Notes: generated by a model from the sequence alone, not told the origin. Positions 7,701 to 16,701 are shown, counted from the first letter of the stretch. The stretch is 49,566 nt of DNA from Marinospirillum insulare DSM 21763 (GCF_000686905.1 NZ_JMLW01000023.1:1-49566); one strand, 5' to 3'. Made by a program: numbers and translations.

Positions 7701-8452
7701 AAAGTCACTTCTGGTAGGCTTTCAAATGCAGGTTTTGCAAAGTAGTAGCCTTGCATCAGCTCTATACCTGCATTTTTTAGCCATAGGTATTCTTCTTCAG
7801 TTTCTATGCCTTCTGCTAGGGGTTGAACACCTAAGTCTTTAAACATGCTTAAACAGTTTTTAACTATATGCTGGCGAACTGTGCTGCTAGCTATATTGCG
7901 AATAAGCTCCATATCTAGCTTGATAATATCGGTTTGAAAATCTGCCAGTAGGTTTAAGCCAGAATAGCCTGAACCAAAGTCATCAGTAGCTGTTTTAAAG
8001 CCTAGAGATTGGTAGTACTCAACCACAGTGCGTATGTGGTTGTTATCTTCTAACTTTTCCACTTCTGTAAACTCAAACATAATGTTTTCAGTAGGGAAGT
8101 TGTATTTATGGGCTGCCTCTAAGGTGGTTCTTATGCAGCGTTCGGGCTTGTAAATGGCATTAGGCAAAAAGTTAATGCTAAGCATAGTGGTTATTTTTAG
8201 GCGGGCAGCTAGCTCTATGGCTTTAATGCGGCAAAGTTGGTCAAAAATATAGCGGTTGTCATCGTTTACTTGCGAAATAATGGAGTAGGCAGATTCATTA
8301 TTCACGCCACGCACTAAAGCTTCGTAACCAAAAATTTCTTGAGTTTGGCAGTTAACTATGGGCTGAAATGCCATAGTAAAATCAAAGCCTAGGTTGTCTG
8401 CATCTGCACATTGGCTACATAAAAAGCGTTTAAGTTCAGTTTCTTGGTTCAT
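7697..8452 (-). CDS. Stand-alone EAL-domain cyclic-di-GMP phosphodiesterase
   Basis: A soluble 251-residue protein consisting of one EAL domain, which hydrolyses cyclic-di-GMP to pGpG. The signature EALVRG, the asparagine in SINFLPNA, the glutamate of MFEFTE, DDFGSGYSGL, the lysine in IIKLDMELI and AEGIETEEE are all present, so it should be catalytically competent. A short N-terminal segment carries two cysteines (FLCSQCAD) of unknown role. It starts 10 bases after the stop of the large GGDEF-EAL gene, with AGGA eight bases before the ATG, so the two are very probably one operon. Confidence 0.9.
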   Translation of the reverse strand: MNQETELKRFLCSQCADADNLGFDFTMAFQPIVNCQTQEIFGYEALVRGVNNESAYSIISQVNDDNRYIFDQLCRIKAIELAARLKITTMLSINFLPNAIYKPERCIRTTLEAAHKYNFPTENIMFEFTEVEKLEDNNHIRTVVEYYQSLGFKTATDDFGSGYSGLNLLADFQTDIIKLDMELIRNIASSTVRQHIVKNCLSMFKDLGVQPLAEGIETEEEYLWLKNAGIELMQGYYFAKPAFESLPEVTF

Positions 8453-8462
8453 AAATATTTTC

Positions 8463-10874
8463 CTAGTTCAGCCAGCGAGCTTGGGTATTCCATTGCTCTA
8501 GCCAGAGTAAAAATTGTTCTTTAGGTAGAGGGCGGCTAATACCGTAGCCCTGTACCCACTTGCAGCCTAATTCTTGTAAGCGTAGACCATGTTGTTGGGT
8601 TTCTACCCCTTCAGCGATAACGGCTAATTTAAAGGTGTCTGCCATGCTTATAACGCCTTTAACTATCGCTAGGTCATCTGCATCATCTATTAAGTTGCGT
8701 ACAAAGCTTTGGTCTATTTTTAGTGTGTTGACTGGCAGGTGTTTAAGGTAGCTTAAAGAAGAATAGCCAGTACCAAAGTCATCAATCGAAATAAGTACAC
8801 CTTGCTGCCTTATTTGTAATAAAATTTCTGATGTTTTTTCTAAGTCTTCAACGGCAATGTTTTCTAACACTTCTATTTCAAGGTTATTAGGGTTGACTAA
8901 TGGGTAGTCAATAAATACTTGTTTTAAGTTATTTATAAACTCAGGTTCATGCAATAAATTAGAATCCATATTTATACTGATGGGGCATAGAATACCAGCT
9001 TGCTGCCATTCATTAAGCTGTTTGGCTGCAGTTTGCATTACCCAATAGCTAACCTGCTGCATAATAGTATGATTACTAATATCTGGCAAAAATAACCCGG
9101 GTGCTAAAAGCCCTTTAACTGGGTGGTTCCAGCGTATCAGTGCTTCAGCACCTATAACCTGGTTGGTTAGGCTATTAATTTTAGGTTGGTAATACAGTTC
9201 AAATTCACTGTTATCGAGTGCTTTTTGAACCTCTTTTGCCTTGGTTGATAAGTTGCGCAGGTTTAAGTCGAGCTGAGGATCAAAAACCTCAAAGCAGTTT
9301 TTGCCTTGTTGCTTGGCGGCATACATGGCTTGGTCTGCATGGCGTATTAACTGTTCTGTATCGCTTGGGTCTTGTGGGTAGTAGGTAACGCCAAGGCTTG
9401 CTGTCACTTTTATGACTTCATCATTAGCTAAGCTACGCTTGGCAATGGTTGCCAGTAGTTCATTGAGTAAATCGGTAGACTGCTGAATGTTTTCAAGCTG
9501 GGTAAAAACTAAGATAAATTCGTCACCGCTTAATCTACCAAACAAGTCTTCTGGTTTAAGCAGCCTTTTTATACGCTTGGTTAATTCAACTAGTAGCTGA
9601 TCGCCCGTTTCATGCCCGTACTTATCGTTAATTTTTTTAAAGCTATCTAAGTCAAAATAAACCACGGCAAGTTGGGTATTTTGTTCGTTTGCTTGAATAA
9701 TAGCTTCACGAAGCTGTTGGGTTATTAGCCGCTCATTAGGCAAGTTGGTTAGGGTGTCGTAGTGGGCAAGAAATTGCAGTTGTTTTTCGTTGTCTTTTAT
9801 ATGAGTAATATCAGCGGCTACGGCTAGGTAGTTGGTAATTTCTTTAGGGAGTTTTTCATTGTAAATTGTATTGACAGACAAAGTAACCGCATAAGGTTTA
9901 CCGTTACTTTTTTTGCTCCACAGCTCACCCTGCCAGTGCCCTTTATAAGCTAGCGCCTTCTCAATTTCTTGGTAGGTTTCTGCGTCTTGTTGGTTAGATT
10001 TAAGCAAATTGGGGCTTTTGCCTAAGAGTTCAGACTTTTTATAGCCAGAAATACGCTCGAAGGCGGTGTTTAGATCAACTATTTTACCGTTTTGGTCGGT
10101 GATAATGATGGCATCATAGGACTGTTCAAATACCTGTGCCGCTAGTTGCAGTTCTTGTAGGTATGCCTCTTGCGTCTGCTTGTTCTTTTTCTCGCGCAAA
10201 TAGCTAGCATATAAACCAAGGATACCCAAAAGGCCTACACCTAGGTGGGTAACTAAAAGCTGGTATTTATGCTGTTTAAAGTTGGCGAGGTAGGGGGTTA
10301 ATAAAACTGAAGCAGTAATTCCACCTCTAACTTCGCCTACCTTATAGCCTTGATGAGCATGGCAGCTCAGGCATTCAGCTTCTACATAAAAGGGGTGGAT
10401 ACTTTTGTAATAGGTTTGATTATCTATCTCTACCAGATCACTAACCATATCTTGTTGATCAGTGAAGCCGGCTAGCACTTTTTCTTCCCAGGCATCGGCT
10501 TGGTTATTGGGGTTAATAGGGTTGCTGCTGATGAGCTGTGTTTTAATCCCTAAGTTGGTGACTGACTGTTCTTGCAAGTCTCGCATTAAGTAAGCTGGGT
10601 TGAGTAGGGTGAGGTTAAGGTCTTGTTGAGTGGTTAGGTTTTTGAGTGGATGAACCAAGTAAGGGTTAATGTCACTGTCTGGATTGGCTAACACATAAAC
10701 ACCACCTTTTTTTGCAGCCCAGCTTCTAAAGCTGATATCTCTATCAACAGTAGCTTTAGCAGCAGTGCTAGCGTTTCTAAGGGTTTCTTGGTAAGCAGCA
10801 TTATGATTGTAAATAAATGAGGCTAAAAGTGTTAGTACCCAGAGAAGAAGAAAAAATAGGTATTTTTTTAACAT
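8463..10874 (-). CDS. Membrane haem-type sensor (Tll0287-like/DUF3365)-PAS-GGDEF-EAL protein
   Basis: An 803-residue cyclic-di-GMP signalling protein. A membrane helix at 5-22 is followed by a periplasmic Tll0287-like domain to about residue 200 that contains CLSCH (168-172), a c-type haem attachment motif, then a second helix at about 204-224. The cytoplasmic part has PAS (about 242-355), GGDEF (about 370-535) and EAL (about 548-795). The GGDEF signature reads RLSGDEF, so the first glycine is changed and cyclase activity may be reduced. The EAL domain has EALIRW, DDFGTGYSSL, LKIDQSFV and AEGVET and looks active. A covalent haem in the periplasmic domain would suit redox, CO or NO sensing. 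It forms an operon with the next EAL gene. No strong ribosome site is seen for the chosen ATG. Confidence 0.9.
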   Translation of the reverse strand: MLKKYLFFLLLWVLTLLASFIYNHNAAYQETLRNASTAAKATVDRDISFRSWAAKKGGVYVLANPDSDINPYLVHPLKNLTTQQDLNLTLLNPAYLMRDLQEQSVTNLGIKTQLISSNPINPNNQADAWEEKVLAGFTDQQDMVSDLVEIDNQTYYKSIHPFYVEAECLSCHAHQGYKVGEVRGGITASVLLTPYLANFKQHKYQLLVTHLGVGLLGILGLYASYLREKKNKQTQEAYLQELQLAAQVFEQSYDAIIITDQNGKIVDLNTAFERISGYKKSELLGKSPNLLKSNQQDAETYQEIEKALAYKGHWQGELWSKKSNGKPYAVTLSVNTIYNEKLPKEITNYLAVAADITHIKDNEKQLQFLAHYDTLTNLPNERLITQQLREAIIQANEQNTQLAVVYFDLDSFKKINDKYGHETGDQLLVELTKRIKRLLKPEDLFGRLSGDEFILVFTQLENIQQSTDLLNELLATIAKRSLANDEVIKVTASLGVTYYPQDPSDTEQLIRHADQAMYAAKQQGKNCFEVFDPQLDLNLRNLSTKAKEVQKALDNSEFELYYQPKINSLTNQVIGAEALIRWNHPVKGLLAPGLFLPDISNHTIMQQVSYWVMQTAAKQLNEWQQAGILCPISINMDSNLLHEPEFINNLKQVFIDYPLVNPNNLEIEVLENIAVEDLEKTSEILLQIRQQGVLISIDDFGTGYSSLSYLKHLPVNTLKIDQSFVRNLIDDADDLAIVKGVISMADTFKLAVIAEGVETQQHGLRLQELGCKWVQGYGISRPLPKEQFLLWLEQWNTQARWLN

Positions 10875-11123
10875 TTAGTGATGGTGCCTTAATAAAAAAT
10901 ACGGTCAAGCTTTGGCTGTTGCTAGGTAAGGTTTATACTAACTCATGACCTGTAAAATTGTTACACAAAATTTCATAAGCCAACAACTAAACTAGCTTGT
11001 TTCTACAAGACGAGAGATAGAATGCCGCATTTAAACAGACTGAGATGGTTTTTTATTGTGTCAGTCTCATTTCTCTCAAAGCTCACAAAAAACAACATGG
11101 ACTAGAGTGTTTTTTGCGCTCTG

Positions 11124-12827
11124 TTACAAATCTTTTTGTAATTCAGCTAGGTTTACTTGGTTTCTACCTTGGGCTTTGGCTAGGTAAAGGGCTTCATCGG
11201 CCCGGTTGATAGTGCTTTCAATGGATTCTTGGTTGGCAATATTCATTTCTGCAACGCCAATACTGATGGTTATTTTAAGGTTGGTTTTTTCATCTATAAC
11301 AATGCTGTGTGCTTCTATACCTTGGCGAATGCGTTCGGCACATTCTTTGGCTGCATTAGAGTCAGCGCTGGGCAGAAGAATAACAAACTCTTCACCACCA
11401 AAACGGGCGATTAAATCTTGCTCTCGGCTAAGAGTATTAAATAGGTTGGCGACTTGGATTAACACTAAATCACCTGTTTTATGCCCATGTTGGTCATTGA
11501 TAGCTTTGAAGTGGTCTATATCGAGCATCATAACCGATAGGTGGCTGGTATTTTGCTGTGCTTTCTCAACTAGGTGGCTGGCTTCTACTAAAAAATAACG
11601 GCGGTTATACAGCTGGGTTAGAGGGTCGGTAGATGCTTGTTTGGTTAGCTCGGCTTGTTTGGCACGAATGCTTTCTAATATTTTTATGCGGTGAGAAATA
11701 ATAAAGGCTAGGGTTAGTGCTTCTAGCACTATGCCTATACCTACACCGTGGCTGTTTACATAGTTGGGTTCTATTAAGCCTTTGTAATACAACACGGCAT
11801 AGGCATTAAAAATAACAAAGAAGGTATGGCCGATTAAAAAGTATTTAACCAGCGGATTGCCTTTGCGGAATAAGGAAATGCTAACGGAAAAGGTGACTAG
11901 CATCATGATTAACGCTAGGCTGCTGGCGTATTTTAATGCACTGGAAATATCAAACAGGCCATAGGCAAACCCCAGAACCAATAAGACTAGAATAGCTTGT
12001 AAGCCTTTATGTTCTTTAGGGTAGGTTTGTGAGGTTTCAAAAATAGCCATCATAAACAAGACTAAAAAAATAGGCATGGTGAAAACCGTTAAGTTAAGCA
12101 TAAACACCCAATCACCATAGACATTAAAGGTTTTGCTAATTAACCCGTAGGCAAGGGCTATCCAGACCTGACCTGAAATTAGGTAAAGCGAGTAGAGGAT
12201 ATTTTCTTTTTTGCTAGTGGCTAGGTAGAGCAGGCTATTATAGAAGACAAGTGCGGCCAGCATGCCAACCAGTAGGGCAATATCTAAATGCCCACCCACT
12301 AGGGCTTTTTTAGATTGTTCATCGTCGTAAATCTCTGCCGCAAACCATTGGTGCGAATAGGCGTGGCTTTTAATGTATAAACTAGTGGTGGTTTGTGCTG
12401 GCAGTGTGAAGGGGTAAACCACTGTGCCTTGGTACATTAAAGGGTGGTTGTTGGCAGTGTTTAGATCGATCGAAGCTTGGTTTATTAAAGAGGAAGATTC
12501 TTCAAATATGGCTACTGAACGTAAGTGATAAGCTTTAGGTAGATGCAGGTAAAGTTTTTGCTGTTGTTTTTCTTGGTTGTGTAGTTTTATTCGATACCAA
12601 GTAACCGATGCTTGATTGCCTAGTGTGGTGGTGCTGTTGGTTGGGTGAAAGGTTTGGTTACGCAATTGTTCAAACTTCATTGTTTGTGAAGTGTCGATAA
12701 AATATTCGATAGAGTAATTTTTTAACTTTGTTGTGTCTTGATTGATATTGATGATAGGCGAGGCTAGTGCACTTAAACTAAAGATGCACAAGAAAAATGA
12801 CAGAAAAAATAGGCGAGAGCTTGCCAC
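11124..12827 (-). CDS. 7TMR-DISM membrane diguanylate cyclase
   Basis: A 567-residue receptor. Residues 1-22 are a signal peptide (…SLSALASP). Residues about 25-165 resemble the extracellular 7TMR-DISMED2 sensor (for example YRIKLHNQEKQQQKLYLHLP). Seven hydrophobic helices lie between about 178 and 385. A short coiled linker (ILESIRAKQAELTKQ) leads to GGDEF with DPLTQLYNRRYF, a canonical FGGEEF active site and AKAQGRNQV at the end, so it should make cyclic-di-GMP. The ligand of such sensors is often a carbohydrate or unknown. It is transcribed alone, divergent from cobU. The 249 bases downstream contain no gene that I can see. Confidence 0.9.
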   Translation of the reverse strand: MASSRLFFLSFFLCIFSLSALASPIININQDTTKLKNYSIEYFIDTSQTMKFEQLRNQTFHPTNSTTTLGNQASVTWYRIKLHNQEKQQQKLYLHLPKAYHLRSVAIFEESSSLINQASIDLNTANNHPLMYQGTVVYPFTLPAQTTTSLYIKSHAYSHQWFAAEIYDDEQSKKALVGGHLDIALLVGMLAALVFYNSLLYLATSKKENILYSLYLISGQVWIALAYGLISKTFNVYGDWVFMLNLTVFTMPIFLVLFMMAIFETSQTYPKEHKGLQAILVLLVLGFAYGLFDISSALKYASSLALIMMLVTFSVSISLFRKGNPLVKYFLIGHTFFVIFNAYAVLYYKGLIEPNYVNSHGVGIGIVLEALTLAFIISHRIKILESIRAKQAELTKQASTDPLTQLYNRRYFLVEASHLVEKAQQNTSHLSVMMLDIDHFKAINDQHGHKTGDLVLIQVANLFNTLSREQDLIARFGGEEFVILLPSADSNAAKECAERIRQGIEAHSIVIDEKTNLKITISIGVAEMNIANQESIESTINRADEALYLAKAQGRNQVNLAELQKDL

Positions 12828-12957
12828 TAAAAAGAACCTTTTTTTGGTTAGGTATTTATTGGTTAGAACGTTGATAAAGCCAGTTTAACAGTCTGTTTTT
12901 TTTAGAATATCGCATAGGTAAGGGTTTTGATAATCATTTATTTATTTTGGAGTGGCT

Positions 12958-13491
12958 ATGCGTCAGCTTGTTTTAGGTGGTGTGCGTTCAGGTAAAAGCC
13001 GTTATGCAGAAAGCTTGGCTAAAATAACAGGCTTGCCAGTCATTTATATTGCTACAGCAAGGGCTGGTGATGATGAAATGCAAGCACGTATTCAGCAGCA
13101 CCAGGCTTACCGACCTGCTGACTGGGTTACTTTAGAAGTGTTTGATGCAGACTTGCCCAAGCAGCTTGCCAAGCTGATGCAGCAGCCTAAGGTAATTCTT
13201 TTAGATTGCTTAACGCTTTGGTTAACTCAGTTGCTATGTGAAGCGCCTTTAAGTGAGGCTTTGTTGGAAAAAGTAGATGGGGTATTAGATGAGCTAGTGG
13301 AAATAGTTGCCGCTGGTGGGCAAGCAGAGTTAATTATGGTGGGCAATGAGACAGGTTTAGGCATTATGCCAATAGATGCTCTTTCTAGAGCTTTTGGTGA
13401 TAGGGCAGGGTTGCTGCATCAGCGTTTGGCTGAAGTGTGTGAGAAAGTGGTATTAACCGTTGCTGGCTTGCCTTTAGTGGTTAAAGGTTAG
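12958..13491 (+). CDS. cobU: Adenosylcobinamide kinase / guanylyltransferase
   Basis: CobU phosphorylates adenosylcobinamide and then transfers GMP from GTP to make adenosyl-GDP-cobinamide, a step in assembling the lower loop of cobalamin. The 177-residue protein has the P-loop GGVRSGKSRYAE at its start, YIATARAGDDEM, the histidine in RIQQHQAYRPADW (guanylylation site region), LLDCLTLWL and VGNETGLGIMP, all family signatures. The ATG at 12958 is chosen because GGAG lies 5 bases upstream; a GTG at 12952 would sit within that site. It stands alone: cobS, cobT, cobD and cobC are not in the window, and cobO is 11 kb away. It is 130 bases from the divergent diguanylate cyclase. Confidence 0.94.
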   Translation: MRQLVLGGVRSGKSRYAESLAKITGLPVIYIATARAGDDEMQARIQQHQAYRPADWVTLEVFDADLPKQLAKLMQQPKVILLDCLTLWLTQLLCEAPLSEALLEKVDGVLDELVEIVAAGGQAELIMVGNETGLGIMPIDALSRAFGDRAGLLHQRLAEVCEKVVLTVAGLPLVVKG

Positions 13492-13542
13492 CTGTAAGAA
13501 ATTTAATTATGGCCTGTTTAGTGGCCTGATAGAATTTTAGGC

Positions 13543-13572
13543 AAAAAAAAGCCCCTGATAAATCAAGGGCTT
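13543..13572 (-). terminator. Rho-independent terminator of tRNA-Ser
   Basis: On the minus strand, aagcccttgat and atcaggggctt form an 11-bp stem with one G-T pair and a tiny loop, followed by eight T. It lies 11 bases beyond the tRNA 3' end. Confidence 0.85.
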
Positions 13573-13583
13573 AAAGAATAAGT

Positions 13584-13673
13584 TGGTGGAGGGCCAGAGA
13601 TTCGAACTCTGGGAGGGCTCACACCCTCGTCGGTTTTCAAGACCGGTGCTTTCGACCACTCAGCCAACCCTCC
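13584..13673 (-). tRNA. tRNA-Ser (anticodon TGA)
   Basis: A 90-base class II tRNA with encoded CCA. Acceptor arms are ggagggt and gccctcc, the D arm reads gctgagtggtcgaaagc, the anticodon loop is cttgaaa (TGA), the long variable arm is gaggg/ccctc, and the T arm is cagagttcgaatctctg. It decodes UCN serine codons. Two oddities: the discriminator base is A rather than the usual G of bacterial serine tRNAs, and the first pair of the anticodon stem is a C-A mismatch. Confidence 0.96.
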
Positions 13674-13736
13674 AACACGGGGCGTATATTACCACCAGAA
13701 TATTTTGCGTCAAGGCTTTTCTACAATATTTGTAAA

Positions 13737-15074
13737 TTATCTATTTTCTATTTGAATCAAGGGGATATCTATTGCATCCATTAGCCTTGGTGCTGCGGAA
13801 AGATCATAAATTTCACCGTCTTTTACTGATTTAGAATTAATATCTAGGCTTTTTGCAAAGTCGCAGTGGGCATCTTGGTGATAATCTTCACCATGCATAG
13901 CGAGTAGGTGTTTAGGTCGTAGCCATTCATAGAGCTGTTTAATTTCATCTTGAGCAGGGTGCCCAGAAGCATGAATAAGGCCATCTTCATCAGTTAATAG
14001 CTGAATACCGCGTGCGGCAAGCTGTTCTGTTAGGCGTTCTACGGCTTCTTCATTACCAGGAATGGTCTTTGAAGAAAAAATAACATGATCACCTGCTTCT
14101 AATTCCAAAAACTGGTGCTTGCCTTCAGCTAGTCTGGCCAGCGCTGCTTTCGGTTCACCTTGGCTACCTGTACAAATAATTAACTGCTCATGGCGGGGTA
14201 GGTAGCCTAGCTCTTGGGCTGCTACTAGTTCTGGAAAGTCATTTAGGTAGTCGAGTTTTTTACCTATGCCATGAATCCGCTGCATGCTTCTACCTAAAAG
14301 GGTGACTTGCCGCTTAGTTTGCTGGGCAATTTTACCCAAGCTATAGATGCGGGCTAAATTACTAGCAAAACAGGTCACCAATACACGGTTGGGCAGGGGG
14401 CGAATCATGTCTAGCAGACCTTTTTGTACACGGGTTTCTGATTCGCTGTGTCCTGTTAAAGGTGCATTAGTAGAGTCACCAATAATAACGTCTATGCCTT
14501 GCTTACCTATGGCTTGTAAACGCTGGGTGGCAGTTGTTTTACCTAGCACTGGCGCTGGGTCTAGCTTCCAGTCACCCGTATGGTAAAGATTACGACCTGC
14601 AACCTGTATAAATAAGCCGTTAGCCTCGGGTATAGAGTGGGTAACGGGAATCCATTCAACACTAAAAGGGCCGAATTGATTGGTTTTTAGGGGCTCTATG
14701 CTATGTAACTGACTAAGTAGGCGTTTATCTTTTATGCGTGAAGCTATCAGCTCTAAGGCGAAGGGGGCTGAATAAACAGGGCATTTAAGTTTTTTCCAAA
14801 GATGCGGTAAAGCACCTATATGATCTTCATGCCCGTGGGTAATTAATATGGCTTGTATTTTTATACCGTTATCTTTGGCTGCTTGTATGTCTGGGATCAA
14901 AACCTGTGGATCACCGCTGGGGTTATTGATAAAACCTTGTCCGCAGTCAACGGCTATCCAATATCCTTGACTACCATACAGATAGAAGTTTGCACCTATC
15001 TCACCTGCGCCCCCAAGGGGCATAAAAAAAGGACCTTTTTTTTCTTTAATTTCCAATTTATTTTTACTTAACAC
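13737..15074 (-). CDS. RNase J-like metallo-beta-lactamase/beta-CASP ribonuclease
   Basis: A 445-residue enzyme expected to degrade or trim RNA with two metal ions. It has LGGAGEIGANFY at the start, the metal motif THGHEDHIG, HTGDWKLDPAP, GDSTNA, the beta-CASP segment with CTGSQGEPKAALARLA, FSSKTIPGNE, ASGHPAQDEI and LAMHGEDYH. It lacks the long C-terminal domain of Bacillus RNase J, as do similar proteins in some proteobacteria. The frame can be extended to a TTG at 15107, but GTG at 15074 has AGGA six bases before it and gives a sensible N-terminus. It is divergent from umuC; an SOS box lies in the shared 91-base region, 60 bases upstream. Confidence 0.85.
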   Translation of the reverse strand: MLSKNKLEIKEKKGPFFMPLGGAGEIGANFYLYGSQGYWIAVDCGQGFINNPSGDPQVLIPDIQAAKDNGIKIQAILITHGHEDHIGALPHLWKKLKCPVYSAPFALELIASRIKDKRLLSQLHSIEPLKTNQFGPFSVEWIPVTHSIPEANGLFIQVAGRNLYHTGDWKLDPAPVLGKTTATQRLQAIGKQGIDVIIGDSTNAPLTGHSESETRVQKGLLDMIRPLPNRVLVTCFASNLARIYSLGKIAQQTKRQVTLLGRSMQRIHGIGKKLDYLNDFPELVAAQELGYLPRHEQLIICTGSQGEPKAALARLAEGKHQFLELEAGDHVIFSSKTIPGNEEAVERLTEQLAARGIQLLTDEDGLIHASGHPAQDEIKQLYEWLRPKHLLAMHGEDYHQDAHCDFAKSLDINSKSVKDGEIYDLSAAPRLMDAIDIPLIQIENR

Positions 15075-15133
15075 TATTAATCCTAACAAGTTGATAGTAA
15101 AGAACAATTAAAACAATACTGTATAAATAAATA

Positions 15134-15153
15134 TACTGTTTAAAAGAACAGTA
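15134..15153 (+). promoter_or_regulatory. LexA (SOS) box of umuC
   Basis: The 20-base sequence tactgtttaaaagaacagta has the CTGT-N8-ACAG core with matching flanks, the gammaproteobacterial LexA consensus. It ends immediately before the umuC ribosome binding site (aaggag), so bound repressor would block umuC directly. A further tactgt half-site lies about 17 bases upstream without a partner. Confidence 0.88.
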
Positions 15154-15165
15154 AGGAGTTTTGTA

Positions 15166-16506
15166 ATGCTAACAGCAGAATACGTCACTGGCCTGTCGAT
15201 TAGAAGAGGCACCGCAGATCGTAAGTGGGTTGCCTTGGTTGATGTTAATAATTTTTATGTAAGTTGCGAGCGTGCTTTTGCTCCTAGACTCATTGGCCGG
15301 CCTGTTGCTGTGCTTTCTAATAATGATGGTTGTGTTATCGCTAGAAGTGATGAGTTAAAAGCTTTGGGTGTAGAAATGGGTAGGCCAACTTATAAGCTTA
15401 ACCACCTTGTAAGGCGTTACCGTGCGGTGCTTATGAGTTCTAACTATGCACTTTATGCGGATATGAGTCGCCGATTCAATGATGTATTAGGGCGCTTTTC
15501 AGATGAAGTTGAGCCTTATTCTATTGATGAGTCTTTTGTTGCCTTGCCTGGATTTTTTACTGACACGCTACGCGAGCTAGGTCAGTCGATTGAAAAGACC
15601 GTAGCTAAAGAGGTGCATTTACCCGTGGGTGTGGGAGTTGCTCCAACGCGTACTTTAGCTAAGTTGGCTAACCGGGTTGCAAAAAAGCTGCCAGAAGGTC
15701 AGAGGTTCTACTTGTTAGAGCCAGATTCTAAAGAAACAGAAAGTTTATTAAAACAGACAGCTATAGGCGATGTATGGGGTATAGGTGCAAAATTATCTGA
15801 GCGTTTACAGTCACTAGGTATTAATACTGCTTGGCAGTTGCGTGAATCTTCTGAAGATTTAATTAAGCAGCGTTTCTCGGTTACTTTACAGCGTACCCAG
15901 TTAGAGTTGCGTGGAATAAGCTGTCAGCCATCTACTCAACAGGTTAAGTCGCGTAAGCAGTTGGTTGTTTCTCGTTCTTTTGGTCAAGCAAGTGCTGAAG
16001 TGTTGGATGTAGCTGAAGCTATTCGTAGTCATGTTAACCGTGCTGCGCAAAGGCTTAGAAAGCAAAAGAGTGTGGCCAAGGCTATGACGGTATTTATTAG
16101 AACAAATCCCTTTAACCAAGATAAACCCCAGCATAGTGATTCATTGGTTTGGGTGTTTGATGAGCCAACCTCTGATACGTCTGAAATGTTGCAGGCTGCA
16201 CAAAAGCTTTTAAGGAGAATTTGGCGTAAAGGTTACTTTTACCATAAGGCTGGCGTGCAGCTGATGGACTTAACAGACTCATCTTCTGCCCAGTTATCGC
16301 TTTTAGATGAATCCAAAACTGCTGAACTGCGCGCAAGAAACCAGCGTTTAATGGATGTTATGGATAGCATTAATGAGCAACAAGGTCGCGATACTTTGGT
16401 AATGGGGGCTAAACGTAAGGTTGCTGCCTGGCATACTAAACAAAAGGCCTGCTCACCTGCTTACACAACGGCTTGGTCTGATATACCTAGGGTTGTTGCA
16501 CGGTGA
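15166..16506 (+). CDS. umuC: UmuC-type translesion DNA polymerase (Y family)
   Basis: The catalytic subunit of a Pol V-like error-prone polymerase. The 446-residue protein has the first catalytic block [17 protein letters not shown] (aspartate 26), [10 protein letters not shown], the second metal block YSIDESF, the helix-hairpin-helix region [15 protein letters not shown], the little finger, and the beta-clamp motif QLSLLD near residue 367. The AGGAG site 7 bases before the ATG at 15166 fixes the start, which leaves about 20 residues before the catalytic core, more than usual for UmuC. There is no umuD before it, although umuDC is the normal arrangement; the LexA box sits directly on this gene. 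UmuD may be encoded elsewhere, or the polymerase may work without it. Confidence 0.94.
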   Translation: MLTAEYVTGLSIRRGTADRKWVALVDVNNFYVSCERAFAPRLIGRPVAVLSNNDGCVIARSDELKALGVEMGRPTYKLNHLVRRYRAVLMSSNYALYADMSRRFNDVLGRFSDEVEPYSIDESFVALPGFFTDTLRELGQSIEKTVAKEVHLPVGVGVAPTRTLAKLANRVAKKLPEGQRFYLLEPDSKETESLLKQTAIGDVWGIGAKLSERLQSLGINTAWQLRESSEDLIKQRFSVTLQRTQLELRGISCQPSTQQVKSRKQLVVSRSFGQASAEVLDVAEAIRSHVNRAAQRLRKQKSVAKAMTVFIRTNPFNQDKPQHSDSLVWVFDEPTSDTSEMLQAAQKLLRRIWRKGYFYHKAGVQLMDLTDSSSAQLSLLDESKTAELRARNQRLMDVMDSINEQQGRDTLVMGAKRKVAAWHTKQKACSPAYTTAWSDIPRVVAR

Positions 16507-16521
16507 GCAGTGCTTGGGTGT

Positions 16522-16701
16522 TTAGGCTGACTTTTTAATTGCGTTAACTGCAGCTGAGTGACTTGAGGATGAAGGGCTTTCCGTAGCAGTGTTAGTAGGA
16601 TTAACAGCCTTTTCTTTGATGTTGGTTTCTTCAGTCACAGCTGTACTGCTGATTGCGACACAAAAACCGCCGGCTGTTGCTACATAACCTTTTTTAGACA
16701 T
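16522..16701 (-). CDS. Small unknown protein, 59 residues
   Basis: A short ORF starting MSKKGYVATAGGFCVAISST and ending …AAVNAIKKSA, with an AGGAG site seven bases before its ATG, which supports real translation. The first half is small and mildly hydrophobic (GYVATAGGFCVAISSTAV), possibly a short membrane or export segment; the second half is rich in Thr, Ser, Asn and Ala and probably disordered. I do not recognise a family. It lies on the minus strand after umuC (stop codons 16 bases apart) and is preceded by 167 bases holding a 15-base palindrome. Function unknown; it could be SOS-related only by position. Confidence 0.5.
   Translation of the reverse strand: MSKKGYVATAGGFCVAISSTAVTEETNIKEKAVNPTNTATESPSSSSHSAAVNAIKKSA

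Noticed and set aside
10875-11123. Small RNA or terminator between the two cyclic-di-GMP genes
   Set aside because: Only weak stems (agactga/tcagtct with a long loop; agagtg/cgctct) without a following T tract.
15116-15139. A second LexA box upstream of the umuC box
   Set aside because: Only a tactgt half-site is present, without an acag half at the correct distance.
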